DNA of 64,000 nt. Source: Argentina anserina. Its lineage: Eukaryota; Streptophyta; Magnoliopsida; Rosales; Rosaceae. Made by a program: the position numbers and the translations under genes. Positions 11,952 to 25,018 of this stretch are shown piece after piece (positions within the stretch are counted from its first letter, which is position 1; every line of letters begins with the position of its first letter). A model generated the notes under the pieces. The model was not told where the DNA came from, made no database searches, and saw nothing but the letters and a program-made list of their open reading frames with translations. Location: NCBI RefSeq assembly GCF_933775445.1, contig NC_065878.1, positions 1,324,001 through 1,388,000 on the forward strand, in the 5' to 3' direction.

Positions 11952-14900
11952 TCATGTTCTTGACCTCTTCTGCTTTTGGGATACAAACCGAACCCCTTGC
12001 TTTCCAAGTTCAAGAGATTTGACTTTGCCGTCATCTAAAGTCACAGATAACAGTGATGTGCCTTCAACAACATCGCTAACAACTCCCTTGTGCCTGAACA
12101 CAAGATAAGGAAAAAGAAAATCAACACAAATGACCAACACACTGGCAAGAAAGAAGCAGCATGCAGTTATTTATTTATTTATTTTTAAAATGCACTTATC
12201 AAAACAAAATGCACCAAAGATACAACCAAAGAAACAAACATGACTCCATTTAGGAAATTGAATTAACAGTATTTGAACAGCATTCATCATGTTCTCTTCA
12301 CATGATATTTACAATACCAGCAATTTAATCTTCGTTCCAATTATAATAATTAGCCCCTTCCTAACAGTAGTTACTCTTCATAGGCAGTAATAATTATTGC
12401 ACCATTGTTTAATTAGCTTAAAGGCAGCATGGAAATAGCACGACCTTGTTTATTGAGAAAAACTGTAAACATGAAAGGCAGCATAGAAAAAGCTGAGAAA
12501 CATACAAATTGTCTCCTGAGCTATGAAGCAGATGTCTTCCTAGTATTTTTCATAGAGATAAGATACAGAAAATAAAGACGCTCACAGGTCACAATCACGC
12601 ATTCAATGTTTTAATTCTTAATTTGTTTTATTTGGTTGAGGGTTTGGTTTATTTGGCAAGGAGAGTTTGATAAATAACTGTGCATCATCCTCCCAAAAAC
12701 TTTGAATGACTATTGACTAACGGAAAATTTGCAAATAATGACACAATAGCACCACATGACTGATGCGCCAAACCTAGGTAAAACAACAACACTCACCATG
12801 AATTGTCAGATAGCTGCTGCACTTCCACTCGCTTTCCAACTGCATCTTTTCCCAACTTTTTCAATATCCAATTAGCATCCATGATCTCATCCATTAGATT
12901 ATTTTCAACCGAAGGTGCCCTATCATCATTTTCACTAAAAGATGGTTTCTCCATAAACGGTGATGGTCTCTTTCTTTTTGACCGCTGGCCCTTAACAGAG
13001 CTTTTTTCTTCATCATGCTGAGGAGAACTCTGGCTTTCAACATTAGGTTTCTTAAGCTTAAACTTCAACAATGGCTTGTTGTGATCTTTCTGATCTTTGG
13101 AGGAAGAAAGTGAAACCGGTGTTTGGCCAGATTCATCAGTCTTAGGAGCAGAAGCAGACCTGCTTTCTGAGTGCTTCCTTGAATATACCTTGTTATTTCT
13201 CATAGTGGGGACCTCCCCTGCAGGCTTACTTGCAGGCATGCCTCCTTCAATGCTTTTTCCAGATGAAACATGCACCTGCTCCGAAGGAATGCCATCAACT
13301 CCCTCAGCCCTATCACCTTTCACAAGTTTGGGTTTATGATCTGCTGCTCCTGACCTTACCCTTCCCAACTTTATAATATTCCCTTCTCTTCCAGCAACCT
13401 TTGAACCTATTACATGACAAAGATTTATCAACTATCTAGAGCAGCACAAAGGTTTCTATTACATATAGTAATGAAAATCAACCAAGATACTAGTAAATTG
13501 TATAGGAAAAAGATGAGAATCAAATTAACGGTATATTGAAGGAGTTCAATCTTTAGTACCTTTAACATCACCAATATTGGCAGAATCATCATGTCTACTG
13601 TCCGCCACAATACTTGTTGTCTTCTTGCTCACATCTTCACCACCTGCTCATGAATAGGACCGCATATCAGGAAGAGGGACAGAGACAGCAGTAGTTGATA
13701 ATTTATCCATACAGTGTATAGATGACATACCATTAGAGGTCACTGCAGCATGTTCTCTTTGATGGGTTGAAGCATCAGAACTTGGAGATTTAGTTATATT
13801 AATCTTTTTTGCACCAAAGTTTATCACAAGCTTCTTCTCTTTAACAGGCTTAGACTTGCCAGCATGCTTCCCAGTGTCCTCTGCAATATCCAGACCATGA
13901 GACCTGCCTTTAATACGAACTTTGGACGTCCTATCTCCACCATTCAACATCACTTCATCAACAGACTTGTGCTTCAATACACTTGGCTCACTGACAGAGT
14001 ATATCTCTTCAGTATTGCTCACACTTCCAGCAAGAGGTGAAGAATATACTTCTGATTCTGCAATTTTGGAGGGCCGCATCTGATCATTCTTGTCCAACCT
14101 AAGATATTTAGGAACATGTCCTCGAACACTCTTTGCTTCGTTATTAGTAGAAATTTCTTGGTATTCCTTCTTCTTAGCAGATATTTTGATTAAGGATTTC
14201 TTTCCACTGTCCTTGGTCTTTTTTGGTGACTTATCAACCAATCCTTTAAGAGACAATTTCAAGGAACGTCCATATTCACTCTTTTGTTTTGGAGCGACAC
14301 TTTCTTCATCAGAAGAATAGGGTAGAATAAAGTGTATTTCTTCATGAGCTGGCAACCCTGCAGCAGCCTTTAAGCTAGTAATCAAATCTCTTTCAGCTTC
14401 GTCTTTTCTTTTCCAAAGCTCTTTTGCAGCATCCTCATGATTCTTGACCTGGCAGAAGGGATTAACAGAAGATAGTTATTTTCCTCTCTTTTTTGTATAT
14501 TTTATAAATAAAAGAGGGGGGGGGGGGGGGGGGGGGGGTAAGAAATTTTAGCAAACCTGATGGCACTCTCCGCGACATGTGGCACATTTGTACTGGAGAT
14601 TTCCGTCTAACTGAAATTGTTGATATTTTTCATCGCTGCAAAAAGAAGTAACACATTCAGGAAACAAGTAATATAATAATAAAAAATTCATATTGGTGTC
14701 AAAAATACTATGCACTAACATAATGACATAATGCATAATAACAGATATGATATAATTTGCCTGCCTCAGACCTACGGCTTCTGATTCTAAGGATGCTGTA
14801 TCCATTATTATACAGTTTTAAGATCAAAATGGATCTATGACAAGATCATTTATTTACAAATTACATCCGAAATGGTGTACAAAATCAAGAGATCTTAATG

Positions 14901-17900
14901 GATATAATATAAAAGCTACCAAAGCCGATGAGGGTAGTTCTATATCTGTCTGCCCAAAACGAACTAACGTCGGGTGTTTATTGAAACCATTAAATTCAAA
15001 ATATGGTAAAGTAGCTCCTGGTCTGGGAACTACTCCTTTGATGGGTCTCGCAATGGCACTATATGCAATACTTCTATCTATTTTAGAGATTTACGATTAG
15101 AAATTAGATGATCAACCATTTTGTTGAGAAAAATTTCCCCACACAACCAGTGAAGTCAAAGGAGGAGACTAAGCAGAGTAATTGTTAGCATGTTAGATAA
15201 TCAACCTGATCCCATCACAATGGCAATGCACCCAACGCTGGCACATATCACAGCAGACCATAGGTGTTGATTCTGAATCTCTATAAACCTACAAAACAAC
15301 AAAATCAATGTAGCCAAGATACATATGGTGTGTAGATAGAGGAAAAATCACGGATCCCAATGAGACAATCAAAATATATGATATATAGTTAAAAATTAAT
15401 TAATACAAAAATACAGTAGCTCCTAATAATAATAAAAAAATTATCTCAGAGAAGTCTAGAAAAATAATTAATACCTTCAAGCAAACTGGGCAATAATTCC
15501 CCTTGACAAATAATCGACCACATGCATCACAGCAAGTGTATCCCAAAAACCACCTGTCATTTTAACCAGCAAAGCATAAATCTGACTTCTTCCCAAGTTA
15601 GCTAACTGGGTCATAAAGAAAAGAAACTCAAGGAAAAGAGAAACAGGAAGAGAAAGACCCATCAAATACTAAAATGATACAAGGCAAGTCTTATACAAAC
15701 AAACGACATCATGAAACATGATGCTGACTTAGCTGGATTTCAGTGACGTATACAAACTACGCCAAATGTCAATCACTATAATAGCCCAGATGCCCCAGAA
15801 CATATAAATTATAAGGGTACGAGAGAAAGGCATCAAACCAATAGGCATGGTGTGGGAAGTCCAAAGTCGAGGAATGTGCCGAACACAGGAAACTGATATA
15901 CTCAAACTAAGTTTTGGTTTTATTTTTAAAAAGTACACACACACACACACACACACACACTCTCTCTGCAAACTAAAGCAGGAAATCATAATAACAACCA
16001 TCTTATCATCAGTGTAGACAAAGATCAAAATAGTATTTGAAGATAGTAACTATACATACCTTACACTTAAACCATTTCCTGGCACATTTGACCCACAGCT
16101 ATGACACTTTGTATGTTTTGGGCACACATAAACTCCAGCAGAAACATTCTGCAACATGAATGACCAAATATAAACATATTTTCAACCCAATATAGTAAAT
16201 CATGAGTAAGTAGTGCATCCCACCTTGTGTGAAGGATGTTGGCAGTAACAGTGGTAAGCACCATCACACCTTTTGCAGAACATAAGTTTGTTTGGATCTC
16301 CTGTTCTTCGACATACCTGGAGAAATGATGCAAAAAACACCTGGTTAAGAAAGTGCTAATTTGGAAACCCAATACCAGGACTATTATATGACATCATTGG
16401 TAAATATATGAGTGAGTCGGTGGGTAATTTAAATTAGTAAGTCCTTATTAAGTGTTGTTATATATATAGCCTATGATAATAGAGCAAGTGGAGCTGTCTC
16501 GATACAGAATGTAGTGTGGAAGGCCTAATTTTAGGGAACATTAAACAATAGAAGAACAAGGATCATACTATAAGGATGCCAAAAAAAACATTTACGGTTT
16601 GAGGAACAAGTTAAAATATAAGAAAGCAACGATCAAAACAGGGAAGGAAAAAGAAACATCCAAATATATGAAGAAGAATACTAGAAATGAGAAAATTAAT
16701 TTTGTAGACCAAAAATAACAGATAATATGAAGGAAAAAAGAAAAGGTGATGTAGGAGTCTCAATAGAAGATACACATAACAAGAGTGGACGAGTGTTGCA
16801 AATTATTCATTACCTCACAAATTCGGCACGAGGGGCATGCCCATGAACTCCAGTGAAATAAATCTGCAAAGAATTTTAAGTGCATTAATAGGACAGATCT
16901 AGAGTGTCTTACAGCAGCTTATGACTCATTAGTACCTCTGTGTTGAGCCCAAGTTTTCAAGCAGTTCCTATGGTACTTTTTGCCACAGGTTTTACATGGA
17001 AGCATCCTTCTTGCTCTCTCACTTCCTTCATTTTCACCAGAAAAGCATATCCGACACATAACATTGGACTGACCCTGCTCTTCTCCCACAACTCCTCTAG
17101 AGGTGTCCTGATAACAGGAAGAAAGATATGAAAAACTGATAGTTTCCAACATAAACAATCAAGGTGAGTAGAGACATATGGAAATAGAGTAGCAAAGGAT
17201 CTATAAAGAATTGAAAAGCTAACTTAATTCATCTAGATCAGAATACTACATAAAAGGTTCAAATAGCACAACTATCTCATAACAATCAGGTTAAAACAGA
17301 AAAATAAAGTCCGGACATATCAAATACCACAGATATACCCTAGGAAACTTGCAATTTAATATCGGTGTGTCATTAGAGTTACAGAAAAACGTACTAGGTC
17401 TCTTAGTCTATCTAAAGCTAATGGGGTATCAACTCTGACTAACCCAAAGCGAATGGGGACATTTCAACATAATGTTCATTTACTTAATTAAAGCAAATGT
17501 TCTGGAGTTTTTCATAAACATCACATCTACAGTTTATGTAGCTAAGAAGTTCTTTAACGTAAGGAAATTTCCAGTTCGTAATACTAGTATCTCATTGCTA
17601 CAAACGAACATTAGCTCGAGACAACCTACAAGTAATTATGTCGAAACAGTCAAACATCAGCTCTCAGCAAGCACATTCTCACAATGTTTAATCTCAGATT
17701 CGTATTTTCGCAATTAACTCCACACTAACTCGAAAATCACATAACATACATTCATCTACACACAAAATAACTATGAAAAAATTATCTAAAAATTACAGCC
17801 AGTGAACTCCAACAAAGATAAACCTGTAATGAGCAGATAAATTCAAGCACTGAATTCAAAGAGCCTCACCGACAAATCACCAGACTCAAATCGCCGAGCA

Positions 17901-18367
17901 AAGTCCTCAGCAGCCACCATATCCGCGGCGGCCTTGCGCTGCAGAGCCGCGCGCTTAGCCTGAGCGGTGGCCGCAGCCGCGGACTCATCCTCGACCACCA
18001 CCGCGTCCTTAACCACAACCGCCGGAACCGGCAGTGTCGGCGGAGGCGGCGGCGGCGCGACTCTAGGAACAACCACCTGGACAGTTCTGCCGTCGTCGCG
18101 AGCCCTAATTCCGGAGGGATCGCTGAGAAAGTCATGGACCTTGACGACCTCGTCGAGGAAGCTCGCCTTGGAATTCGCGGTGGCGAGGGATCGAGGAAAC
18201 CCTAGCGGACAGAAACAGATTCGCCGGCTGCAATTGGAAACCACAAAACCATAAAGAAAGGAGAAGAAGTAAGAGAGAAGTTTCTAGAGAGAGAAAGAGA
18301 GGGTTTTAGAGAGAGAAAAGGAGAAGAGGGTGTACCATGTAATTGGGCAAGCGACGTGAAATGCCAT
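11952..18367 (-). CDS. PHD-finger protein with C-terminal Tudor-like domain
   Basis: Probable nuclear chromatin reader, resembling Arabidopsis At3g08020. Exons: 18367-18336, 18227-17870, 17107-16936, 16863-16814, 16316-16224, 16148-16060, 15553-15475, 15288-15206, 14635-14557, 14448-13731, 13643-13560, 13406-12797 and 12093-11952. All phases agree, giving 862 aa. The N-terminus [17 protein letters not shown] is assembled across the first intron. Residues 148 to about 345 hold successive C4HC3-type fingers: [61 protein letters not shown], and [20 protein letters not shown] long Lys/Ser-rich, probably disordered segment follows. The C-terminal part ([19 protein letters not shown], then [15 protein letters not shown] and [14 protein letters not shown]) has the Tudor-like pattern. 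Finger spacing is reminiscent of the tandem PHD block of trithorax-type proteins, but no SET domain is present. Intron 8 carries plastid DNA and intron 9 a 23-base G run. Confidence 0.93.
14516..14538. repeat. 23-base poly(G) tract in intron 9 of the PHD gene
   Basis: Twenty-three consecutive G on the plus strand, so a C run in the transcript, starting about 18 bases past the splice donor at 14556-14555. Homopolymers of G this long are rare in plant DNA and are prone to length errors. Confidence 0.9.
14829..15100 (+). pseudogene. psbH: nuclear plastid DNA insert carrying a psbH remnant
   Basis: PsbH is a small photosystem II subunit normally encoded in chloroplast DNA. Here a frame from about 14925 to 15100 reads [26 protein letters not shown], then [19 protein letters not shown] and LEIYD. 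This follows PsbH nearly end to end except that the true start is missing, one Ile codon is lost near the end, and the C-terminal tail is absent. The sequence from 14829 also resembles the plastid spacer upstream of psbH. The insert lies antisense within intron 8 of the PHD gene (15205-14636) and makes up about half of it. It should be nonfunctional: no transit peptide, a changed N-terminus, and substitutions such as W to L in VAPGLGTT. Confidence 0.85.
15935..15967. repeat. (AC)n(TC)n microsatellite
   Basis: About 13 AC dinucleotides followed by a short TC run, inside intron 6 of the PHD gene. Confidence 0.9.
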
Positions 18368-19773
18368 ATTGCGATGATACAAAGGGAGGGACTTTGATTT
18401 CGAAATTTGTTTTTTTTGGTGTTCAGGGATCGTCCCCCTCCTAAAATTTTTACTTCACGAGAAAATATAAAAATTTATAAATTCTTTTATGTATGGAAAA
18501 TCAAAAAAACCAAGTGACTGTGAGCTTTCGTCCAGAGGAGAGAGACGAAGCGACCCTCTTTCTGTGCGTTTTACTTTCAATTTTAAGCTTTATTATGTCG
18601 TTTCGGGCTCTCTCTCTCTCTCTCTCTCTCTTGTAGAGATCTGGGGGCTCACTTGGTCAATACACATCTTTTTCGTAAGAAAAATTAGATTGTTAAATTT
18701 TTGAAGTACTTAAAATTTTATAGTTTATTAAGTTTCACAAAATTAAACCTAATGTATAAATGATAGAGTTGTAAACCTATATAAACACAAACCGCGGAAG
18801 AAATCTCGCTGCAGTTACTACTACACACTACTCCTACATTCCTACTCCTATGTGAACTCCCACATTCCCACGTTTTTGCAATTATCAGAGGTCTTAAATA
18901 TGGGTTCCTACCTCTCTTCATCTTCTTTTTTTTTAGAGGACTACCTCTCTTCATCTCAGAAATCAGAACTGCATAAGGAACTTTGGAGGGATTTCCCGAT
19001 TTGTTTTTCTATTTATGTTTACACGTACTTCGAAGTAATCCATTTGGTATCTCATGTCTATCCAACATCAATCATGTGGTTCTAATATCGAATTCCCATA
19101 TCGATTCACCAGGTTGGCTTCCACTTTCTTGTTTTCCCATCTCACACCATGTATATGATTTAAAAATTCTCACATATCTATATCATTTGATGATTTATAA
19201 ATAATGCATAGACGGACCAAGTTAAGGTTGTATGTGAACACTTTCTAGGTGCACTTATGAGTGCGGTATTTTTGTACGTGCATAGAGCGTGCATAAGATG
19301 CTAGTAAAGGATGGGTCTAATTACAAATCTAGGTTTCTACGCCACGGTAAGAACATGAATTAAAAATACAATATAACTCGTAAATATACTCAGGCATCCG
19401 AAATTATTAAATAGTTACGTTGTTACATTAGTGATACGATAATGAACCCACATTTATAATAAAAAAGATAGTAGATCGAGCGGAAATATATCCATGCCAA
19501 ACCACAATGAGTTATATATAGTGTTAGTAGTTATTACCTCCGCAAATTTTATTAAATGACAAGTTCACCCTAATTACTGCGGTGATTTCTAGTTGTCTAG
19601 TTTATTTTTTATCGTGGCATGTGAATTAATATTTTGTGGAGTCACTACGACGTTCATTTTTCAGTTTTAATATTAATTAACTTTTTAGTGGGGGGATTCA
19701 GGTAACGTAGATATGTTTATCTAATTGCATTGGAGTAGGTTCAAATATCTTTGCTACAAATGGTGTGAGGTTC
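18368..19773. other. intergenic, 5' flank of the PHD gene then unassigned DNA
   Basis: Holds a (TC)n microsatellite at about 18608-18631 and GA-rich leader-like sequence just upstream of the PHD start. AT-rich DNA follows with no gene, RNA or transposon border that I can support. Confidence 0.5.
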
Positions 19774-20130
19774 GGGAAATTTTTTTTTATGGAGGGCTAG
19801 TGCGATTGCCCTCAAGCCTTCATTAAAAAAACTATCGAATACAAGGAGGGACGTAAAGCCTAAACCCTTTTATTACAAAGACCTGAAATAATAATATCAG
19901 AGATCTCTACAAACAAGTACTCAACAAAGCACCAACTAGCAAAAAGTACTACTCTAATGGCGATTCTATTTGCTTTGAAACAACAATGACATACTGGAGA
20001 AAGCAGTAGATATGAGACCCTAACAACAATGAAGCAGTAGTTACATATCTTAATGTTCGATAAATCAGCTCTCCAACTATGTTGCCGTCGGAAGACCAAT
20101 CCGACGATACTTAGTCTCATCCTGCCATTA

Positions 20131-20135
20131 GGCGG
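20131..20135. repeat. target-site duplication GGCGG, left copy
   Basis: Five bases GGCGG directly before the 5' LTR, repeated directly after the 3' LTR at 26761-26765. Confidence 0.95.
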
Positions 20136-21877
20136 TGATAGGAGCACTTTGTGCGACGTTCTTAACATATTTTTACCTCCATTCGTACTTTACTTAGCCC
20201 TTATTATTGTAGTATAGAGTCATTGAGTCGAGTTAGGAGTCTTTAGTGACGTTCGTTCCCTTTTGGTGCTAAAACGGGTGTAAAATGCAGAAATTGTCGA
20301 GAGTGCTATAGAGTAGTATTCCTTGTCGAACTAGGAAACCTAGTTTGGTTAGGATTTTTATTATTCGATATTTCTGTAACATATGTGATTTATATTTATT
20401 ATTTTCTTTCCTTATTTTCAGAATTAAATGTAAGATAATGACTTGGGAATTAAGGAAAGAAAGAGGAGAAGAAGGAAACAAAATGAGAAAAAGGAAAGAA
20501 ATAATTTAGTTTCTGAATAAGATGAAAAGGAAGAAGTATGCAGCCTTAAAGGAGGGAAGGTTCATCCGGCTATTAAATGGAAAAAATAAGAAAAGAAGGA
20601 AACAAAAGAAGAAAAAGGAAGGAGAGAACAAAGAGATAATTCTGAAGAATGCATGTGGTCTAGAAGAAGGGAGAATGCATGTGAACAACAAAGATGATCA
20701 TCATTCAATTGAGAAGGAAAGAAAAGAAAAAATAGGAAATACATGGATCAGCTAATTCAAAACCCTAGCAGCCCCTCCTCTCCTCCTTCCTCTATAAAAG
20801 GCATGGCCTCCCTCACAATTCACCATCTCCATTCTCTCACAAACAAAGCCGAATTGCTGCCCAAGAACATCCAGAAAATTCAAGCCAAAAACCTTCATCC
20901 ATCATCACGGCTTGGTGCTCATCTTCCTCCTCCACCAATTCGAATTCATCCTTGCTTCATCCTAGAAGGTTTCTAATGTGTGATTCATCCATGAGTTGTA
21001 ATCTTTCTTTTTATTTTCTGCAAATTTCGAATTCATTGTATGAATCATTGGATGTTATTTTCGGTTTCATATATGAAGAACATAAATTCAGACTTCTTTG
21101 GTTTTATGTTTTGATTGCATGAACTCATGAAATATGTGTGTATGCCGTGTGTAGCATCTATGGGCAGTAGGTTTTCTATTTCTATTTAGGTTTTATTTCA
21201 CTTAATTCCTTGAATTTGTACATCTAAATCAATGCTTGAGGAAGCCAAGGCCATGGTTCTCCTAGGGTTGCGATTTCATTCACCAAAGTGTTCATTGATT
21301 GAATATGCGCTTCGTGTTTCAATTATGGATACTTATATAGGGCTGTGATAGTTCTAGGAATTTGCATGTTTAATCAAGATGAGTGACGCCATGCTTGTGT
21401 AACATGTCTCCAATTCGACTTAATGTGCTTATGTGCTACTTTGTTGTTTAACTAGACGCTTCGTTATGTTGAACTCTCTTTAGCATATGTTTAGGATTGA
21501 ACGCTTCGTTGATTCTAAATAACTAAGAAGTCTTAACGATTAGATGAACCGCTTCGGACTCTAATTAGAATTGGAATTGAAATGGACTTAAGAAGAATCG
21601 AAAATACTTGCTGCCTATATGTTGTTCTATGCATGTCATACATGTTTCTTGAGTAGAATTCGTGTTTTGGTTCTGTGATGAGTGGTTGATCAATTGTATA
21701 TAAGTAATTTAGGATTTATTTTCAGTTGTAGTTTTAGAATCCAAATCAAATCCCCCAATAACATGATAAGTGTTGAGGCCCTTTTGATTCCCCGGACTGA
21801 ACGATCCCTGCTTATTCTATACTAACGATGATGTTTTTCAGGGTATTTTATAGACGTTCTAAACGAACGCTCTATCA
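20136..21877 (+). repeat. 5' LTR of the LARD-like element
   Basis: Begins TGATAGGAGCAC and ends CTATCA. A TATA box (TATAAAA, 20793-20799) lies downstream of purine-rich sequence. Comparing it with the 3' LTR I noticed only two differences, both in the last 20 bases (AAACGAACGC here, AACCGAACGA there). Short frames inside the LTR recur in both copies and are not genes. Confidence 0.95.
20793..20799 (+). promoter_or_regulatory. LTR TATA box
   Basis: TATAAAA preceded by a CT-rich run and followed by leader-like sequence. The 3' LTR carries the same box at 25676-25682. Confidence 0.7.
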
Positions 21878-21880
21878 TTT

Positions 21881-21898
21881 TGGCGCCGTTGCCGGGGA
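21881..21898 (+). other. primer-binding site for tRNA-Asp
   Basis: TGGCGCCGTTGCCGGGGA is complementary to the 3' end of plant tRNA-Asp including CCA. It starts three bases after the LTR end, as usual for this retroelement group. Confidence 0.85.
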
Positions 21899-24800
21899 AT
21901 TGATTAATTCTCAATGCTTTGAAGTGTTACTATTGTGTTATATTGTGAATTGTATAATTGTATTTTGTTTCTGTGAATAGTAATCATAAATAGTGCTTCT
22001 GTAGAACGAAAAAAAAACTTTTATAGAACGAAAATTTTTTATTGTGTATATTAAGTTGTTATTTGTTATATTGTTGTTGTAGTATGCATATAGGATACTT
22101 GTTACACTTAGTTATATTTTTAAGGAAGCTAAATGTTTATTTATGTTTAGTTTATTGTAAGTTATAAGGTGAATGGAATAGGTAAAGTCCATTTTGTTAA
22201 TATTAGCCTTAACCCTCCATTTGTACCTTGCAAAGGTCACTTGGGGTTGAGGGCGGCTTTTATTAACACTTTGCGAGCAGTCTAACACACAAAGTTATTC
22301 CGAGCTGAGTAAGGGGCTTGCTATTTTCATTACCCTGGTTCAAGGTTTACAAAATTGGATCTCAGAGGCCCATAGGCTGACATACATCTCGGTGATGGAG
22401 TCGATTGGGAAAGCATCCTTTCGAGGTTGTGGCCCCCGTGGTGTCCAACAAATGAGTCCTGCCTTGTGACTATCTCTGATTCTAGCTATCCAGCCTTCTG
22501 AAACAAAGGAATGAGTTTGTGTCTAGACGACGTACTTAGGCCGCACGTCCACCTCACTTTATAACTTAGAAAATAACTTTGTATAAATAGATGTATATAG
22601 TTTCAAAAGAAAATGATATTCTAATTTTTAAGGTATATCGGATAAAGCAAGACCCTTACCTTGGGCTGTTTCAGTCCATTGCACAGTTAGCTCCTCTGCT
22701 CCACGTACCTTAAAAGTTAGGATTGTGTGTGAATAAAATCAATTAGACTTAGTGATACTCTTACATTTGTAGATTTCGAATAAATAAATAAAAAAATTCT
22801 TTAAGTTTAACTATATTTGTATTCAATTGCTAACATTTCTTTTATTTCATTTTATACTTAATCACTAACATTTTGTGTGTCTTTGTATACCTTAGTTGCC
22901 AGATAGTGGTTTTAAGAAAGAGTTGGAGAATTCTATTGTTAACAGTTGATTGAAACTCTCAATGACTTGGGAAGGACGACAAGTGTTGCAAGAAGCGGAG
23001 TTCCACCACACTCTAACTTTTGATTTTTGATTTGCATTTAATTTAACTCATACTAACTTTAACTTAATCATTAACTTATTCTTTGAGTTCCCATCTTCAC
23101 TCTTCTAACGTTCTTTTTCGTGATGCAATACAGTGTAAGAGTGGAGTGAACATGCATTGAGTTTTGATTGTCAAAGTGGCACAAATTTGGAGGTGTACAA
23201 CTCCAAGTGGCGTCGCCTACAACTTAAAAAGAAGTGAAGAGTCTAGGCTAAAGGACTATAAACATTAAGCGCTGCATGGGAGGCAACCCATTTCAACCGT
23301 ACCTGTGGAGGAGTCGTCTACGGGAGTTTGCATTTTCTTATCCCTTCACTCTTATGGTTGAATTGTATATGTGTTGATGTGTGATCTTAGTCTATACTTA
23401 TGAATTACATTCTAATTATTGAGCTTACATTGAGGACAATGTAATTTTCTAAGTGTGGGGTAGGGTTGCATGATCATTGTTTGCTGATTTTTGCTTTGAT
23501 TTCATGATATAAACGAAAAAAGAAAAAAAAAGAAAAAAAAAACAAATCGAAAAAAAATGTGTTGTTTTGAGTCTTAGGATGCCCCTAAAGTCTAGGATGA
23601 TTATGTCTCTAAATGCATAGATGATGGTTTTGCATTTCATAAGAATTGAATTGTAAGTTTCATTGATAATGTGGATTTGGTATGAACATGTGAGAGTTGA
23701 TTGAATGTAATATGACATACATGTTTGGTTAGTTTAAGTCCATAACAACCTGTGAGTTTTTGAGCCTATATATGCTTTCTTCTTGAGTGATAATATGAAA
23801 TTTCGTGGTTGTTTTATGAACCTCATTATTCTTTCCATTTTCAATGACTATGTGCCATAGCTTTTAATGGACTCTAGAATTTACTAGAACTCATCTTTTG
23901 TGATTGTTGAAACTTTTAAGTCATAAAATGCTCTGATTTTGAAAGGGATTTATGGATCATTTCTAGGATTACCACCACTTTAGCCAAACAACCATGTATC
24001 CCTATATGTGCCCTGCTTGGGACCCCTTAGTTGAACCCCATTTGAGCCTACATTGAGCCTTTTCTTCATCACCTATGTTATCTCCATGCTTAGTATAGTT
24101 ACCTCTACCTTGTCTTATAGACTTGGCAGAACTATTTTTGAGATGATGTTGTGATGATGCATGAAATAAGTGTGGGGTGGAAGACATGAGAAAAGAAAAT
24201 ATGAACAAGCTTTTAAGCAAATGCCGAAAAAGAAAAGAAAGAAAAAAATTACATTCAAATGATGAATGAAAAAAAATGATGAGATCGGCAATACAAGGAA
24301 AGAAAGGAAAATATGTTGTCTTGCATGTGTGATTTGAAGTTGAGTTGTAATTGAAGGTCTAAAAATGTGTATTTGACCTTTGTCCATGTTCACTTTGTGG
24401 TAGAAATGATGATTGGGCCCAAGGCCCTTGATGGTGTGTGGTGTTATAAGGATGATGTTTATTCTGCTAAGTCTATATGATTACCTTTGTAATTCCTTGA
24501 TATTCCATGCCTTTACCTAAGCCTAAACATTCACCTTGTATAATGATCCTAATGATTCTTAAAATGAGCAAATCTTGGTTTGTGGAGATGATCACAACAG
24601 TTGAGCATATGGTTTTGGTCCATTTGTACACTTAGTTGTTAAATGAGGTTTTCCTTTTGTTATTCACAAAGAGCTTTCATTTGATGAAATATGCAAGCTA
24701 TTTCATGCTTTATTATCCTTTCTCTTGCATATACTTGTGTGTGAATCATAACCATGAATCTGAGTGAAAAGAAGAGAGTATGCCTTGTGAGGAGGATTGG

Positions 24801-25004
24801 ATTAACTAAACATGTTATGTGCTTATTGTCTCATTTCTTACTTATTCATACCATCAAACATGTTTATGAAACTTGGAATTTATGTGCTTACATGCAAATG
24901 CTTAAACTTGAAAGCTATGTGTTTTGAGATTCTGAGGCAATCATTTAGGGGCAATAGAGTTTTGTGTTGTTTTGTTTTGTTTTGCTAAGGGACTAGCAAA
25001 AGCC
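21899..25004 (+). other. noncoding interior of the LARD-like element
   Basis: Contains no long frame. Recognisable landmarks are a GC-richer patch at about 22200-22560, the motif GGGAGGCAACCCA at about 23278-23290 that recurs near the 3' part of plant Ty3/gypsy elements, and AAGTGTGGGG at 23451-23460 and 24168-24177. A third AAGTGTGGGG forms the polypurine tract. Spacing suggests leftover untranslated-region modules of an autonomous ancestor rather than decayed coding sequence. Confidence 0.7.
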
Positions 25005-25018
25005 AAGTGTGGGGTAGT
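25005..25018 (+). other. polypurine tract of the LARD-like element
   Basis: AAGTGTGGGGTAGT lies directly before the 3' LTR. It is not purely purine, but it occupies the plus-strand priming position. Confidence 0.6.

Noticed and set aside
17967..18254. Plus-strand glycine/threonine-rich frame
   Set aside because: Antisense of exon 2 of the PHD gene, where Pro- and Ala-rich codons produce it.
20743..20976. 77-codon frame beginning MDQLIQNPSSPSS, found identically at 25626-25859
   Set aside because: It lies inside both LTRs around the TATA box and leader, so its duplication reflects the LTR pair, not a conserved gene.
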